This document shows positions 20,966 through 29,316 of a stretch of 33,574 bases of DNA, in pieces; position 1 is the stretch's first letter, and each line of letters starts with the position of its first letter. Source of the stretch: Nitrososphaeraceae archaeon (GTDB lineage Archaea > Thermoproteota > Nitrososphaeria > Nitrososphaerales > Nitrososphaeraceae); the NCBI GenBank assembly GCA_016782225.1, contig JADDOW010000018.1, positions 9,658 through 43,231 of the forward strand, in the 5' to 3' direction. A program made the translations under genes and the position numbers. Below the pieces are notes generated by a model, which saw nothing but the letters and a program-made list of their open reading frames with translations, had not been told where the DNA came from and did not search any database.

Positions 20966-21079
20966 ATGGAATTTGCGGATAGAAATTGGATAATCATTGC
21001 ATCGGTTTTGTTTTGTATGTTGTATTTGTTTTATGAAAGTTTCAAATGTCGAACAGTTGTTACAACCATCTATCCATAG
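20966..21079 (+). CDS. possible 37-aa single-helix membrane peptide
   Basis: ATG 20966 to TAG 21077. The sequence has a charged N-terminus (MEFADRN), a hydrophobic helix WIIIASVLFCMLYLFY and a short polar tail. Such miniproteins exist, but a 37-codon frame in AT-rich DNA easily arises by chance. No family or neighbour supports it. Confidence 0.22.
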   Translation: MEFADRNWIIIASVLFCMLYLFYESFKCRTVVTTIYP

Positions 21080-21376
21080 ACAACAACTTGTCATCATAAG
21101 ATTCTAAGAGTTGGAATATTCACTAAAACCATTTGATGATTCAAATGCCAACATCATTTGACATTATTTTCCGAATTACTTTGAAATCACCATAAACCAC
21201 AGACGTCAAGTTGCAAAATGAACACATCTTCGTTAGGGTGGACAATCGATATTGAATTCAATTGCATTGTTGAATAAAGTACATTTGTTTTGTAATAATT
21301 ATATTAAATCAAGCAAAAAATGCGATGGCATTTGTAAACCAATTTGTTAAAAAATGTATATTTCCAGTAATAATTA

Positions 21377-22070
21377 TTGGGCGATAGCATCCCACCAACA
21401 GTTTCACCATTTGAAAACACTATTGCCGAAGGCATAAATGGTCAGAAAAAGAAGATATTATGGCATCTAAGTAATGCAGCAAGCTGGACTTGAAGAATTA
21501 GCAAACACCATGAAAATATCAAGAATGGGGGCTCACAAGCATCTAGCAGATTTACAGAAAAGAGGACTACTAGAAGCCTTTGAGAGTAGTACCGGTGTAG
21601 GCAGACCGAGAATGATTTACAAACTATCTTCCCAAAGTAAAACAGTTTTTCCAAAATCCTATGCGTCTATTGCAACTCATTCACTTGATTTCATTGAGAA
21701 AAATATGGGTAAAGATGGGGTTATAAGGATTGCTTCGGGAACGTCAAAATGACCTTTTCAGCACATGCTATGAGCGCCTAAAAAACCAAATTTTGGCGAT
21801 AGAGTCAAGGAGTTGGCAAAGATAAGGGATGAGGAAGGATACATATCGGAATCAAAGAAAAACAAGAGCAAAGGAGACAGCGGTCATGTGCTTTTGGAAT
21901 ACAACTGCCCCATAATACACATAGCTGAAAAGCATTGGGAAGCCTGTTCTGCTGAAACGGAATTGTTCGAAAAGCTGCTTTATGCAGATGTCGAAACAAC
22001 CCATAGGGCCGCCAAAGGCGACTTGGTTTGCGAATTCGCAATTAAAGAAAAAAAGGACGGGTATCTATGA
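21377..22070 (+). pseudogene. SufR-like HTH regulator with three frame changes
   Basis: Piecing together three frames gives one regulator of about 230 residues. It begins after TAA 21371 (TTG 21377 is the likely start): PPTVSPFENTIAEG then QKKKILWHLS. One extra base at 21473 leads to the winged helix-turn-helix MQQAGLEELANTMKISRMGA and HLADLQKRGLLE with wing GVGRPRMIYKL. An extra base at 21732 and a lost A in the run near 21790 enclose LRERQNDLFSTCYERLKNQ, after which GDRVKELAKIRDEEGY returns to frame. The C-terminal domain has Cys in EYNCPI, EACSAE and LVCEFAI, the arrangement used by SufR-type proteins to hold an Fe-S cluster. Such proteins repress genes for Fe-S assembly or redox stress. 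This copy should not make a full protein. Confidence 0.8.
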
Positions 22071-22239
22071 GATTGTAATGGCAACAATAAAGCAATTTTT
22101 TGCCCCCAAACCCAAATCACATCTTATGTGATGTATTTATATAATTTGTAAACTGGCATATTTATAAATTGCAAAATTAAAAATCATTTAGTAAATTGAT
22201 TATAATGTCTTTTTGGCACAATGGAGGTTATTGGTAAAA

Positions 22240-22830
22240 TTGAGATTAAAAGTTTTAGGAGTGGGTTCGAGTATGAATAAGGAATCCTTCAGTACAGAAA
22301 CACTAAAAATCGTTTTAGAAAGGGTAAATCAAAATGACGCGGATACAAAACTACTGAATTTAAACAACACACCATTACCAATATACAATCACAAGGATAG
22401 TCCAGAGACGATTCATATCAATCAGGCAGTAGATATGGTAAACTGGGCTGATGCGATTATTCTTGCAACTCCGGACTACCATGGATCAATGTCAGGGTCC
22501 TTGAAAAACTTCCTTGACTATTTTTGGTCTGAATTTGCTGGAAAGACTTTTGGGTATATTTGTGCGTCACATGAAAAAGGTTTGACTGTAATGGATCAAA
22601 TGAGGACCGTAATTCGTCAATGTTATGGTTGGAGTTTACCATATGGAATATCCATTAACTCAGGTCAAGATTTCAATGGAAAACGTGAAATAATTAACGA
22701 AAGTCTATTGGTAAGATTAGACTATTTCGCACGAGATTTGGTAGTATACGGAGGATTGATACGCGAACAATTTAAAAAGGATTTGAAATCCGCCATAAAC
22801 AATTCATATGCTGTGCGTTACAGAGAATAA
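22240..22830 (+). CDS. NADPH-dependent FMN reductase family flavoprotein
   Basis: About 196 codons ending in TAA. Homologues start with a strand like LRLKVLGVGSS, so the start is taken at TTG 22240; TTG 22231 and 22213 are also in frame. A strong GGAGG at 22223-22227 lies 12 bases before TTG 22240 and 3 before 22231, so the exact start is unsettled. The flavodoxin-like fold is shown by the FMN-phosphate loop GSSMNKESFST near the start and by TPDYHGSMSGSLKNFLDYF, the classic second FMN loop. It would reduce flavin, quinones, metals or azo compounds using NADPH. It is 170 bases downstream of the broken SufR-like regulator in the same direction, so the two may once have been linked. Confidence 0.85.
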   Translation: MRLKVLGVGSSMNKESFSTETLKIVLERVNQNDADTKLLNLNNTPLPIYNHKDSPETIHINQAVDMVNWADAIILATPDYHGSMSGSLKNFLDYFWSEFAGKTFGYICASHEKGLTVMDQMRTVIRQCYGWSLPYGISINSGQDFNGKREIINESLLVRLDYFARDLVVYGGLIREQFKKDLKSAINNSYAVRYRE

Positions 22831-22974
22831 ATAACTAGTACGGTAAATAGGAAAAAACAAACAGTAAACAGAGTGTCACAGTTTACCAAAACAGTATAAC
22901 AGTATTTTAGGCACACAGTAATTCACCCCCATCTTTTTAATGCCTGTGATCATAATTTTTGACATAATTGAAAT

Positions 22975-22984
22975 GCATATATCT
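22975..22984 (+). promoter_or_regulatory. candidate archaeal TATA box for the carbonic anhydrase gene
   Basis: GCATATATCT ends 28 bases before ATG 23012. An archaeal TATA box about 26 bases before the transcript start would place that start within a few bases of the ATG, giving a leaderless or nearly leaderless mRNA. No ribosome-binding motif precedes the ATG, which agrees. Confidence 0.35.
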
Positions 22985-23011
22985 ACACTTTAATGAAAGT
23001 TCAATACAAGT

Positions 23012-23536
23012 ATGTCAATATTACCCTTCAAAAACAAAATTCCAAAGATAAATTCTGATTGCTTTATAGCGCACAACTCCACCGTCATTGGTGATGTAGA
23101 GATAGGTTCAGAATCATCCATCTGGTTTGGAACTGTCGTTAGAGGAGATGTATTTAATATACGAATCGGATGTAAAACCAACATACAGGATAATAGTGTT
23201 ATTCACGTTACTACCGGTAAACATCCAACGCTTATTGGTAATCAGGTGACCGTTGGTCATTCAGCTATACTTCACGGGTGTACGGTTAATGACAATGTTT
23301 TAGTCGGTATTGGATCAATCATAATGGATAAAACTGAAATTGGAGAATGGTCAATAATAGCAGCAGGCTCTGTGGTGAAACCCGGGACTAAAATCCCCTC
23401 GGGAAAGCTTTGGGGCGGATTGCCCGCAACAGAAATACGCGACATATATGAAAAGGAAATAGAATGGATTAAAGAATTATCTGGCAACTACATCAAACTA
23501 TCAAAAGAATATTCATCATCTAATAACAATCATTAG
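23012..23536 (+). CDS. gamma-class carbonic anhydrase family protein
   Basis: 174 codons from ATG 23012 to TAG. The left-handed beta-helix hexapeptide repeats run from about residue 14 to 140. Active-site residues of the Cam family are all in place: Arg44 and Asp46 in RGDVFNIRIG, Gln59 and Asp60 in NIQDNSVIHV, and the three metal ligands His65, His83 and His88 (the last two in GHSAILHGC). It forms trimers and binds Zn or Fe at the interfaces. It lacks the long acidic loop of the methanogen enzyme Cam, so it is closer to CamH/YrdA proteins. It would interconvert carbon dioxide and bicarbonate, useful to an autotroph that fixes bicarbonate. The C-terminal tail is Ser/Asn-rich. Confidence 0.9.
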   Translation: MSILPFKNKIPKINSDCFIAHNSTVIGDVEIGSESSIWFGTVVRGDVFNIRIGCKTNIQDNSVIHVTTGKHPTLIGNQVTVGHSAILHGCTVNDNVLVGIGSIIMDKTEIGEWSIIAAGSVVKPGTKIPSGKLWGGLPATEIRDIYEKEIEWIKELSGNYIKLSKEYSSSNNNH

Positions 23537-23659
23537 TTTAAGCATACTACAAAAATAAAACTCTAAAAAATAAGAATAAGAATAAAATATCTAGTGATTT
23601 AATTTTTTGCCATCTATTCCCCCATAATGACACCACTATTGATGCGGATGCGGATGCTG

Positions 23660-23941
23660 CTATCCCGCCCTCTTGATTATGTGATATCCAAACTCAGTCT
23701 TGACTGGCTCAGAAGTTACCTCTCCTTTGTTGAGTTTGAAGGCGGCTTCTTCAAATGGTTTTACCATCATACCCCTGCCAAAAAAACCCAAATCTCCACC
23801 CTTTTTTGCACTGCCTTTATCAATGGATAGCTCTTTTGCAAGATTTGTAAAACTTTCACCTTTCTTTAACCGCTCCAATATTGAAATAGCTTCACTTTGT
23901 TTTTTGACAAGAATATGGGAGCATTTTATTTTGTCAGCCAC
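23660..23941 (-). CDS. parvulin-type peptidyl-prolyl isomerase
   Basis: 93 codons from ATG 23941 to TAG. It is a single rotamase domain with nothing added: CSHILVKK (catalytic His near residue 9) at the start, [20 protein letters not shown] in the middle, and [20 protein letters not shown] and [10 protein letters not shown] at the end. The length and order match bacterial PpiC/Par10 and the stand-alone parvulins of Thaumarchaeota. No signal peptide, so it acts in the cytoplasm, speeding cis-trans change at prolines; archaea of this group are unusual in having parvulins at all. It converges on the carbonic anhydrase gene across about 120 bases. Confidence 0.92.
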   Translation of the reverse strand: MADKIKCSHILVKKQSEAISILERLKKGESFTNLAKELSIDKGSAKKGGDLGFFGRGMMVKPFEEAAFKLNKGEVTSEPVKTEFGYHIIKRAG

Positions 23942-24191
23942 CTTTTGATCACTAACGATTATTATTACCTAATGAAAGTTATAAATAATATTGCATGTGT
24001 CCATGGAACTATACTCTGGAGCTGTATTCAATAAAAGCAGTTCTGAACCAAATTCATCCTACCAACCAATGCCAGTCTCCATTAAAGATGATGCTCATTG
24101 TCAATCTGCATTTAGATAGATATCATAATTAAGGGACGTTTTGGCATTGTTTAAAGACCAAATATATTCCAAAATTTTTGTTTTTCTTTTG

Positions 24192-24299
24192 TTATGACAT
24201 CGTTTTTCGACGTCTTTTAGTAGGTGTTGCTTTTTCCAAACCAGCATCAAGGTGGTAAAACTTGACAGCATGTGGTTTTTTCTCCAACATTATTGACAT
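24192..24299 (-). CDS. 35-residue basic miniprotein
   Basis: ATG 24299 to TAA 24192, 35 codons. The product is MSIMLEKKPHAVKFYHLDAG followed by a short linker, then a strongly basic TKRRRKTMS tail. The first half suggests a beta strand and turn (AVKFYHLDAG), and the tail could bind nucleic acid. No Cys or membrane helix. It lies in a gap between parvulin and the pterin-dehydratase homologue, in an interval with its own AT-rich upstream region. Composition is more protein-like than chance frames nearby, and the ordered pattern suggests a conserved small protein, but I cannot name a family. Too short for usual gene finders. Confidence 0.5.
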   Translation of the reverse strand: MSIMLEKKPHAVKFYHLDAGLEKATPTKRRRKTMS

Positions 24300-24579
24300 C
24301 AATATAAAAAAATTATTTAGGGATTTTGAATAATCAAGTGAAATGCACAACTTTTGAACAGGCTTTTGTTTGGAAACAGGTTTTTATTATGGGTTTATAT
24401 TATAATATATATATACATATAGAAATATTTTTTTTCTATGGCTGGAAACACAATGATAAAACGATTGTAAAATGCGGTCAAATAATTTGATCTTATACTT
24501 AGGCCAACTGCTTTGTATAATTAAAAGGCAAAAGAAGAAAAAATATTTCTTGTTGTATTTGATAGGATTATAGTATTAT

Positions 24580-24876
24580 ATGGATCATCCATCCAATGAT
24601 AAAATACAGAAAAGGCTCTCTGATGACCTTGTTGGTTGGGAACTAAAAGACGGTAAGATTGTAAAAGATTTTCAGTTTCCTTCTTTCATGGACGCCATTA
24701 GATTTGTAAAAAGTTGCAGAGATATCAGATTCTCACAATCACCATCCATAATATCTATAAACTGGAAAACAGTTAAAATCTCATCAAAATCATTTGATAC
24801 AAACTCAATTACTGAACGCGACTTTAGACTTGCCGATGCAATAGAAAATAATTACAAAACAAAGGGGGAACATTAA
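24580..24876 (+). CDS. pterin-4a-carbinolamine dehydratase homologue without catalytic His
   Basis: 98 codons from ATG 24580 to TAA. The fold is recognised by LVGWELKDGKIVKDFQF, then the helix FMDAIRFVKS, a strand INWKTVKISS and the closing ITERDFRLADAIE. Normal enzymes carry HHPD in the central segment and THD later, which dehydrate the carbinolamine made when pterin-dependent hydroxylases act. Here HHP is replaced by QSP (in FSQSPSIISINW) and the third His by Phe (in SSKSFD). The protein is therefore likely inactive in that reaction; it may have kept a structural or regulatory role, as the animal homologue DCoH has besides its catalysis. No hydroxylase gene is near. The frame is clean, so it is probably expressed. 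Confidence 0.75.
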   Translation: MDHPSNDKIQKRLSDDLVGWELKDGKIVKDFQFPSFMDAIRFVKSCRDIRFSQSPSIISINWKTVKISSKSFDTNSITERDFRLADAIENNYKTKGEH

Positions 24877-25002
24877 ACCAGGCATTCACAATTAAATGAG
24901 ATTATTTTTGATGTACTCTTTTTTATTTTGCAATTTTATGTTGTACTTCATTTATAACTAAAGTAATCTAATACCCTAATATGGCCAACCCTATGGATTA
25001 TG

Positions 25003-25338
25003 TCAATTACTCTTTACTGAGTTGACTCTATCATCTAATGTTTCTGTTTTGTCAAGTCTTTCATCTATTCGAATTGTTGAAATTATACGTTTGACCCCAA
25101 TGTCCCTCATGGCCTTATGTGCTATTTCGACTGACTTTAATATATCCTGAAGATTATTAGCCTCTATTTCCGTTCCCATTGCAGTCATAATTACTTTAAC
25201 TTCTTTGAGTTTTTTAATGGCATTAAAAGCTAATGATATCTCTTTGCTCAAACTTGTTTCCAACGCATCATCCTCATCTGAATGAATCTTTCCTATTGGG
25301 ATAATACTAACCTCTGCAACTACTTTATGATCCTCCAT
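25003..25338 (-). CDS. MTH1187-family thiamine-binding protein
   Basis: TAA at 25003. Possible starts are TTG 25353, ATG 25344 and ATG 25338; an archaeal ribosome-binding GGTGA (plus-strand complement at 25347-25351) is 8 bases before ATG 25338, so that start is preferred, giving about 111 residues. The ferredoxin-like fold of this family (formerly DUF77) is clear: VVAEVSIIPIG, SKEISLAFNAIKK, the highly conserved MTAMGTEIEAN, and GVKRIISTIRIDER near the end. Family members form tetramers and bind thiamine or related pyrimidines in the cytoplasm. The role in the cell is not settled; storage, delivery or salvage are possible. Confidence 0.88.
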   Translation of the reverse strand: MEDHKVVAEVSIIPIGKIHSDEDDALETSLSKEISLAFNAIKKLKEVKVIMTAMGTEIEANNLQDILKSVEIAHKAMRDIGVKRIISTIRIDERLDKTETLDDRVNSVKSN

Positions 25339-26001
25339 GGTCATATTCACCAATACGACAGATGGATATGTAAATTTTGACTGATTCCATATCGTATGTT
25401 TTATTATGCCATATTGTGTCTATCCACATTGTTTTTGTTAATTACATAAACGCATATGGAAACTATAGATTCAAAAGAGGACTAATTTATTTCTCAAGTC
25501 AAGGTCAGAGCAAGGATGCACATGTGTGCGAAAATTAAATAAATTCTATATGATATAAGTCCAACTTTAAAAGGCTAGATTAAACTAAATTGATGAAATT
25601 TATCCCGATTATACACTACAATTCATTTCACTTCATTGTCTAGATCTATTTGAACATACAACGCATTGAATCGCTACAATAATCAATTGCTCAATGTCAT
25701 TGTTACCATCCATTAATAAAGTGATATGTAGAGTCTCTTGAGTTGGGCTAAAATCACACCCCATGAAAATCAAATCAAGGCAATGCACCACACATCTAAA
25801 ATGTAAAATGTAAGTATCGATTTTTTTTCCCTCGATTTTGTTATTGACACACCAAATACCCCTTTAAGACTATAAAATGTCGAAACATCTGCTGAATTAA
25901 AATTTAAAACGTTTTCCAATTTTTACATCAAAAAGGAACCCAAGCACAGTGAATCCATTCTTTAAGCATTTATATTTTTTTGTTATTCAATAACCAAAGT
26001 A
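25339..26001. other. intergenic, no secure gene
   Basis: About 660 bases upstream of both the thiamine-binding gene (minus) and the unknown gene at 26002 (plus), so it should hold two divergent promoters. A 26-codon minus-strand frame from 25713 contains DIEQLIIVAIQCVVC and looks slightly protein-like, but is too short to call. No RNA gene was recognised. Confidence 0.45.
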
Positions 26002-26457
26002 ATGATTATAAGACTAGAGCAATCATTTATTGAAACAGTATCGCAACTAAACTCAAATTTTTCAGAAGGTGAAAAGCAAAAATTGGCCACAAGCATCGAA
26101 TCAAAATACGACGATATACGAACAATTATCAAAGATCAAGAAGGCAAAAAAGCCAATTTGGAGCCAAAAATAATCGAACTGGGAAGCATTGGCTCAAGGT
26201 TATTTAGCCTTAGTCTGTATTACAATGGGGATTCAGGGAATGATGACATACCCTTGTCGATAACACAGTTATTGCCCACCATTTCACCTGTTCGCATAGA
26301 CATAATGAGTAAACTGCATCAAAAGCAGCAGCACCAGGCAAATGGCAATGATTCAAGCTATTTGAAGGCCGGCCAGGTTTACGATGATGGTGACACACAT
26401 TCTAGGTACGTTGACGAAATTATAGAAGAAGATGAGGGGATGAGACCTCCAAGCTAA
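26002..26457 (+). CDS. unknown protein, 151 aa, coiled-coil-like first half
   Basis: ATG 26002 to TAA. Residues 1-60 are helical and charged with heptad-like spacing (FIETVSQLNSNFSEGEKQKL, IESKYDDIRTIIKDQEGKK). The middle (IIELGSIGSRLFSLSLYYNG) is more hydrophobic. The last 50 residues are polar, with a Gln/His patch (KLHQKQQHQANGND) and an acidic end (VDEIIEEDEG). No Cys, signal peptide or known motif. Normal codon pattern and a terminator-like hairpin 40 bases downstream support a real single-gene unit. Function unknown. Confidence 0.65.
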   Translation: MIIRLEQSFIETVSQLNSNFSEGEKQKLATSIESKYDDIRTIIKDQEGKKANLEPKIIELGSIGSRLFSLSLYYNGDSGNDDIPLSITQLLPTISPVRIDIMSKLHQKQQHQANGNDSSYLKAGQVYDDGDTHSRYVDEIIEEDEGMRPPS

Positions 26458-26495
26458 AAAATAGAAACAATAGTTATTCTAAAAACATTCGCAAC

Positions 26496-26547
26496 AAAAA
26501 GCCCCGGTTAAATGTAAAAAAATTGTTTTTTTTTTTGCGGGCTTTCT
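26496..26547 (+). terminator. hairpin with internal T-run after the unknown gene
   Basis: AAAAGCCC at 26497-26504 can pair with GGGCTTT at 26539-26545, and the loop contains an A-run and an 11-base T-run that can also pair. The T-run is the kind of signal that ends archaeal transcripts. It lies 40-90 bases past the stop at 26457. Confidence 0.5.
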
Positions 26548-26763
26548 TCTTTTAACTATAAAGAATGTTTTTTTTGTCATGTATATGCATATTTCCAAAC
26601 ACAATGGACAATCAATTAAAATTTAGAAGGGATATCAAATTATTTGGTATCTGTATCCTTTTTTCCCACCACTCTTTGTCATTAGTGCCCATAAATCCAT
26701 GCCAGCTAAACATCATCAAGTCATACAAACTCTCTTTTATGAGCATTATTTTATAATTTTTGT

Positions 26764-28272
26764 ATGAAGTCGCCTAGTGGAAAAATGGTGGGTATTTTTT
26801 ATTTTGCATTACCATTAATAGTATCTGCTTTTACTTTCTTTTGGAACAGTGCAAATTATCCATCTGGCCCGTCTAATGACGAGGGCATCTACATTAGAAG
26901 GGCAATGCATGTCTTATCAGGTTTTGGCCCTCAAGAATCACTGCTATATGACCATCCTTATTTTTCTCAAATCTTTATGGCAGGGGTGTTTTCCTTAATC
27001 AATTATCCCCACATCTTAAATCCAACTGTTGACAGTGTTGAATCCATTAAAATGATCTTTTTTGTGCCACGAATAATCATGGCAATAATCGCTTTAGTTG
27101 ATACTGCTCTTGTATACATGATATCTAAATACTGGTACAACAACAGAACAATCGCCATTACTGCATCAACCCTTTTTGCAGTAATGCCATTAACAGACCC
27201 CATAAGAAGAGTATTGCTAGAATCCATTCAGCTGCCATTTTTTTTGCTATCAGTATTATTTGCGATATGCGCTACAAAAAAAATAAGGGCAACCAATTCA
27301 AACAGGGGCATCAATTACAGGCAAATTCTGTTTATTTTGCTTTCTGGGATCTTTCTTGGCTTGGCCATCTTTACGAAGATTCCCATATTCACAATGATAC
27401 CTCTGATTGTCTTTATCATCTATAAAAACAACAAAATAAAAAGGATTTTGACTCTGTGGGTTGTACCGGTTATTGCAATTCCATTATTTTGGCCAGCCTA
27501 TGCACTGTATAAAAATCAACTAAGTTTATGGTTTAATGGAATTTATTTCCAGACCCATAGGGGCGTTCAAACTTTTGTTGAGACTATAAAATATCACTTC
27601 CAGTATGATCCTTTACTGGTATCTTTAGGTCTAATAGGCATAGTATTTTCAACAATTAAAAAAGACTTGTTTATTTTGATTTGGGCTGTTCCTTTCATCG
27701 TATTCCTTTATTCTGTAGGTTTTGTCTCAACCTGGCACATTGTCCCTCTTATTCCCTTATTCTGCATTGCCGTGGCCAGGTTGGTCCATGACTTATCTCA
27801 ATTAATCCGGAAAAAAAATACCCAAAAGATTTTGCCATTTATGTTACTTTTAGTGATATCTTCCTATTCGCTGTATACGTACACTGTTGTCATAATGGCA
27901 AGCGACAATTCCACTGATTTTGAAGTAGTATCATTTATTGTAAAGTACCTGTATGAAGACGCCCATACCGAAACAAACAACAAAGACAATATTATTTTAA
28001 TATCAAGTCCATTTTATTCATGGGTGCCGAAATATGTGTTTAACCTAAATAATTATCAGGCTGTGGACTATTTAGATAATGTGTTTGTCAAATCCAAAAA
28101 GGTTCTGATGGTGCTTGACTCGCAATGGGAACACAGAGCTAAAAACAATATGCTAGGCGCCAAAATGATTGAAAGTTATAGAACATATAGTAAAGATAAA
28201 ATTGCAACGTTTGGAGGAAATGGAGCCGGCAATTATGATGTGTCGATATATGAATTTGATTCAAGCAAATAG
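26764..28272 (+). CDS. GT-C membrane glycosyltransferase (GT39/ArnT-like)
   Basis: 502 codons from ATG 26764 to TAG. The first helix (IFYFALPLIVSAFTFFW) is followed by an outside loop with the acidic pair Asp39-Glu40 in GPSNDEGIYIRRA, the place where GT39/GT83 enzymes have their catalytic Asp; YDHPYFSQ follows as in the family. About eleven more helices are seen, then a soluble C-terminal part of about 110 residues outside the membrane. It would move a sugar from a polyprenyl (dolichol) phosphate carrier to a protein or lipid acceptor on the outer face. The rest of the N-glycosylation machinery is not in the window, but a GT2 enzyme gene lies 2 kb downstream. Donor and acceptor are unknown. 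Confidence 0.85.
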   Translation: MKSPSGKMVGIFYFALPLIVSAFTFFWNSANYPSGPSNDEGIYIRRAMHVLSGFGPQESLLYDHPYFSQIFMAGVFSLINYPHILNPTVDSVESIKMIFFVPRIIMAIIALVDTALVYMISKYWYNNRTIAITASTLFAVMPLTDPIRRVLLESIQLPFFLLSVLFAICATKKIRATNSNRGINYRQILFILLSGIFLGLAIFTKIPIFTMIPLIVFIIYKNNKIKRILTLWVVPVIAIPLFWPAYALYKNQLSLWFNGIYFQTHRGVQTFVETIKYHFQYDPLLVSLGLIGIVFSTIKKDLFILIWAVPFIVFLYSVGFVSTWHIVPLIPLFCIAVARLVHDLSQLIRKKNTQKILPFMLLLVISSYSLYTYTVVIMASDNSTDFEVVSFIVKYLYEDAHTETNNKDNIILISSPFYSWVPKYVFNLNNYQAVDYLDNVFVKSKKVLMVLDSQWEHRAKNNMLGAKMIESYRTYSKDKIATFGGNGAGNYDVSIYEFDSSK

Positions 28273-28434
28273 GAAAGACAATCAATATCAAAACATGTAG
28301 TAAAAAAAATTTAATTCACTAGCCTTTAAGGAAAGCAAATGACCCAAGTTAGGGCAAGAAAATTTCCTAGGATTATTTTTGGGGTTGTCATTAAATGGAA
28401 ATTAACAATATCGTAATCATATGCCATTTTTCTT

Positions 28435-28803
28435 TTATTTTTTGTCTATTTTTTCATTTGACTTTGAATCAAACCTACAATACATAAACCAAAACTCGCC
28501 GTTTGTCATTGGCGGGTTTCTAAAGAATAGCTGATTGTATGCATTACTCCAGGACTTGACAAAATTTTGCCACATATTCAATGCTGCAGCAAATGAATTG
28601 AGAGATGCACCATTGTTTGAAATATTTGTTAGCTTAATGGTTTCATCAGCACCATCCCTATAGTAAACTCGTACATCATTGGCATCCAGAGATATTATTT
28701 TTTCCCTGTTGACATCAAAGTTATTGTTGTTGTTGTTGTTGTGTGTGTTAGGATATCTGCTAGCATTATGATCCAAGATCTCTTGACTGTCGTGATTGTC
28801 CAT
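28435..28803 (-). CDS. unknown protein, 122 aa, with Asn tract
   Basis: ATG 28803 to TAA. It starts with a polar region holding seven Asn in a row (encoded by an AAC/AAT tract at about 28721-28742), then a short beta-like part (SLDANDVRVYYRDGADETI), and ends in an aromatic amphipathic helix region (LNMWQNFVKSWSNAYNQLFF, then NPPMTNGEFWFMY). The Trp/Phe-rich end recalls granule-binding (phasin-like) proteins and the small protein at 14184, but no homology is shown. No signal peptide. It converges on the glycosyltransferase gene. Confidence 0.55.
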   Translation of the reverse strand: MDNHDSQEILDHNASRYPNTHNNNNNNNFDVNREKIISLDANDVRVYYRDGADETIKLTNISNNGASLNSFAAALNMWQNFVKSWSNAYNQLFFRNPPMTNGEFWFMYCRFDSKSNEKIDKK

Positions 28804-29316
28804 TGCTATATACTTGGTTGAGTTATAATTTATTTTATTCTATCCATCTTGGTCTTATTATTTTGCTAAGCTACAGCAATGCCTCACATATACTTAATAA
28901 AGTATCCACATGCCATCATTACATACTATTTGATTCATTTTTAAAAGCCATTTACAGATAATTGGGGAACAGGTAAAACAAAGGGCAAGAAATGTAAGTC
29001 GTTACCCTTTAAGGACCAAAAAGGTTGTATTATTTAATGAAAACGGTTTATCTGCAATAGGCCAATGTATCAGATACAAACAAACCAAATAATGATACAT
29101 ACAGCCCATATTGGGATTTTGCATTCTTTAGTTTGCAATATGTCGAGGAAGATAGTTAAACCAGCCAAAATGAAAAATTTCTCAGGCAAAAAAAAATTTA
29201 TCTTTTTTTTTAATTATCACATCAAAACAATTCATATCCGCCAATTTGTCCTATTATATGTTAACTACGTGAAATGATAAAAAAATTGGACTAATTCTTA
29301 AAGGTATTTGTTTATC
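28804..29316. other. intergenic, no gene seen
   Basis: About 500 AT-rich bases between the Asn-tract gene and the lipase. A 70-codon plus-strand frame at 29065 has poor composition and is not called. A-run and T-run at 29190-29212 may fold on themselves. Confidence 0.5.

Larger units (their letters stand above)
20287..21376. other. 1.1-kb gap with traces of coding and a hairpin
   Basis: No secure gene. A frame from ATG 20395 to TAA 20593 is open for 66 codons except for a TAG at 20482-20484, but its composition is only weakly protein-like. A 37-codon frame at 20966 is listed separately. A perfect hairpin is at 20795-20815. The remainder is AT-rich with no recognised tRNA or promoter. Confidence 0.4.

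Noticed and set aside
26565-26756. 63-codon plus-strand frame before the GT39 gene
   Set aside because: Cys/Ile/Ser-rich with no domain-like pattern; probably chance in the upstream region.
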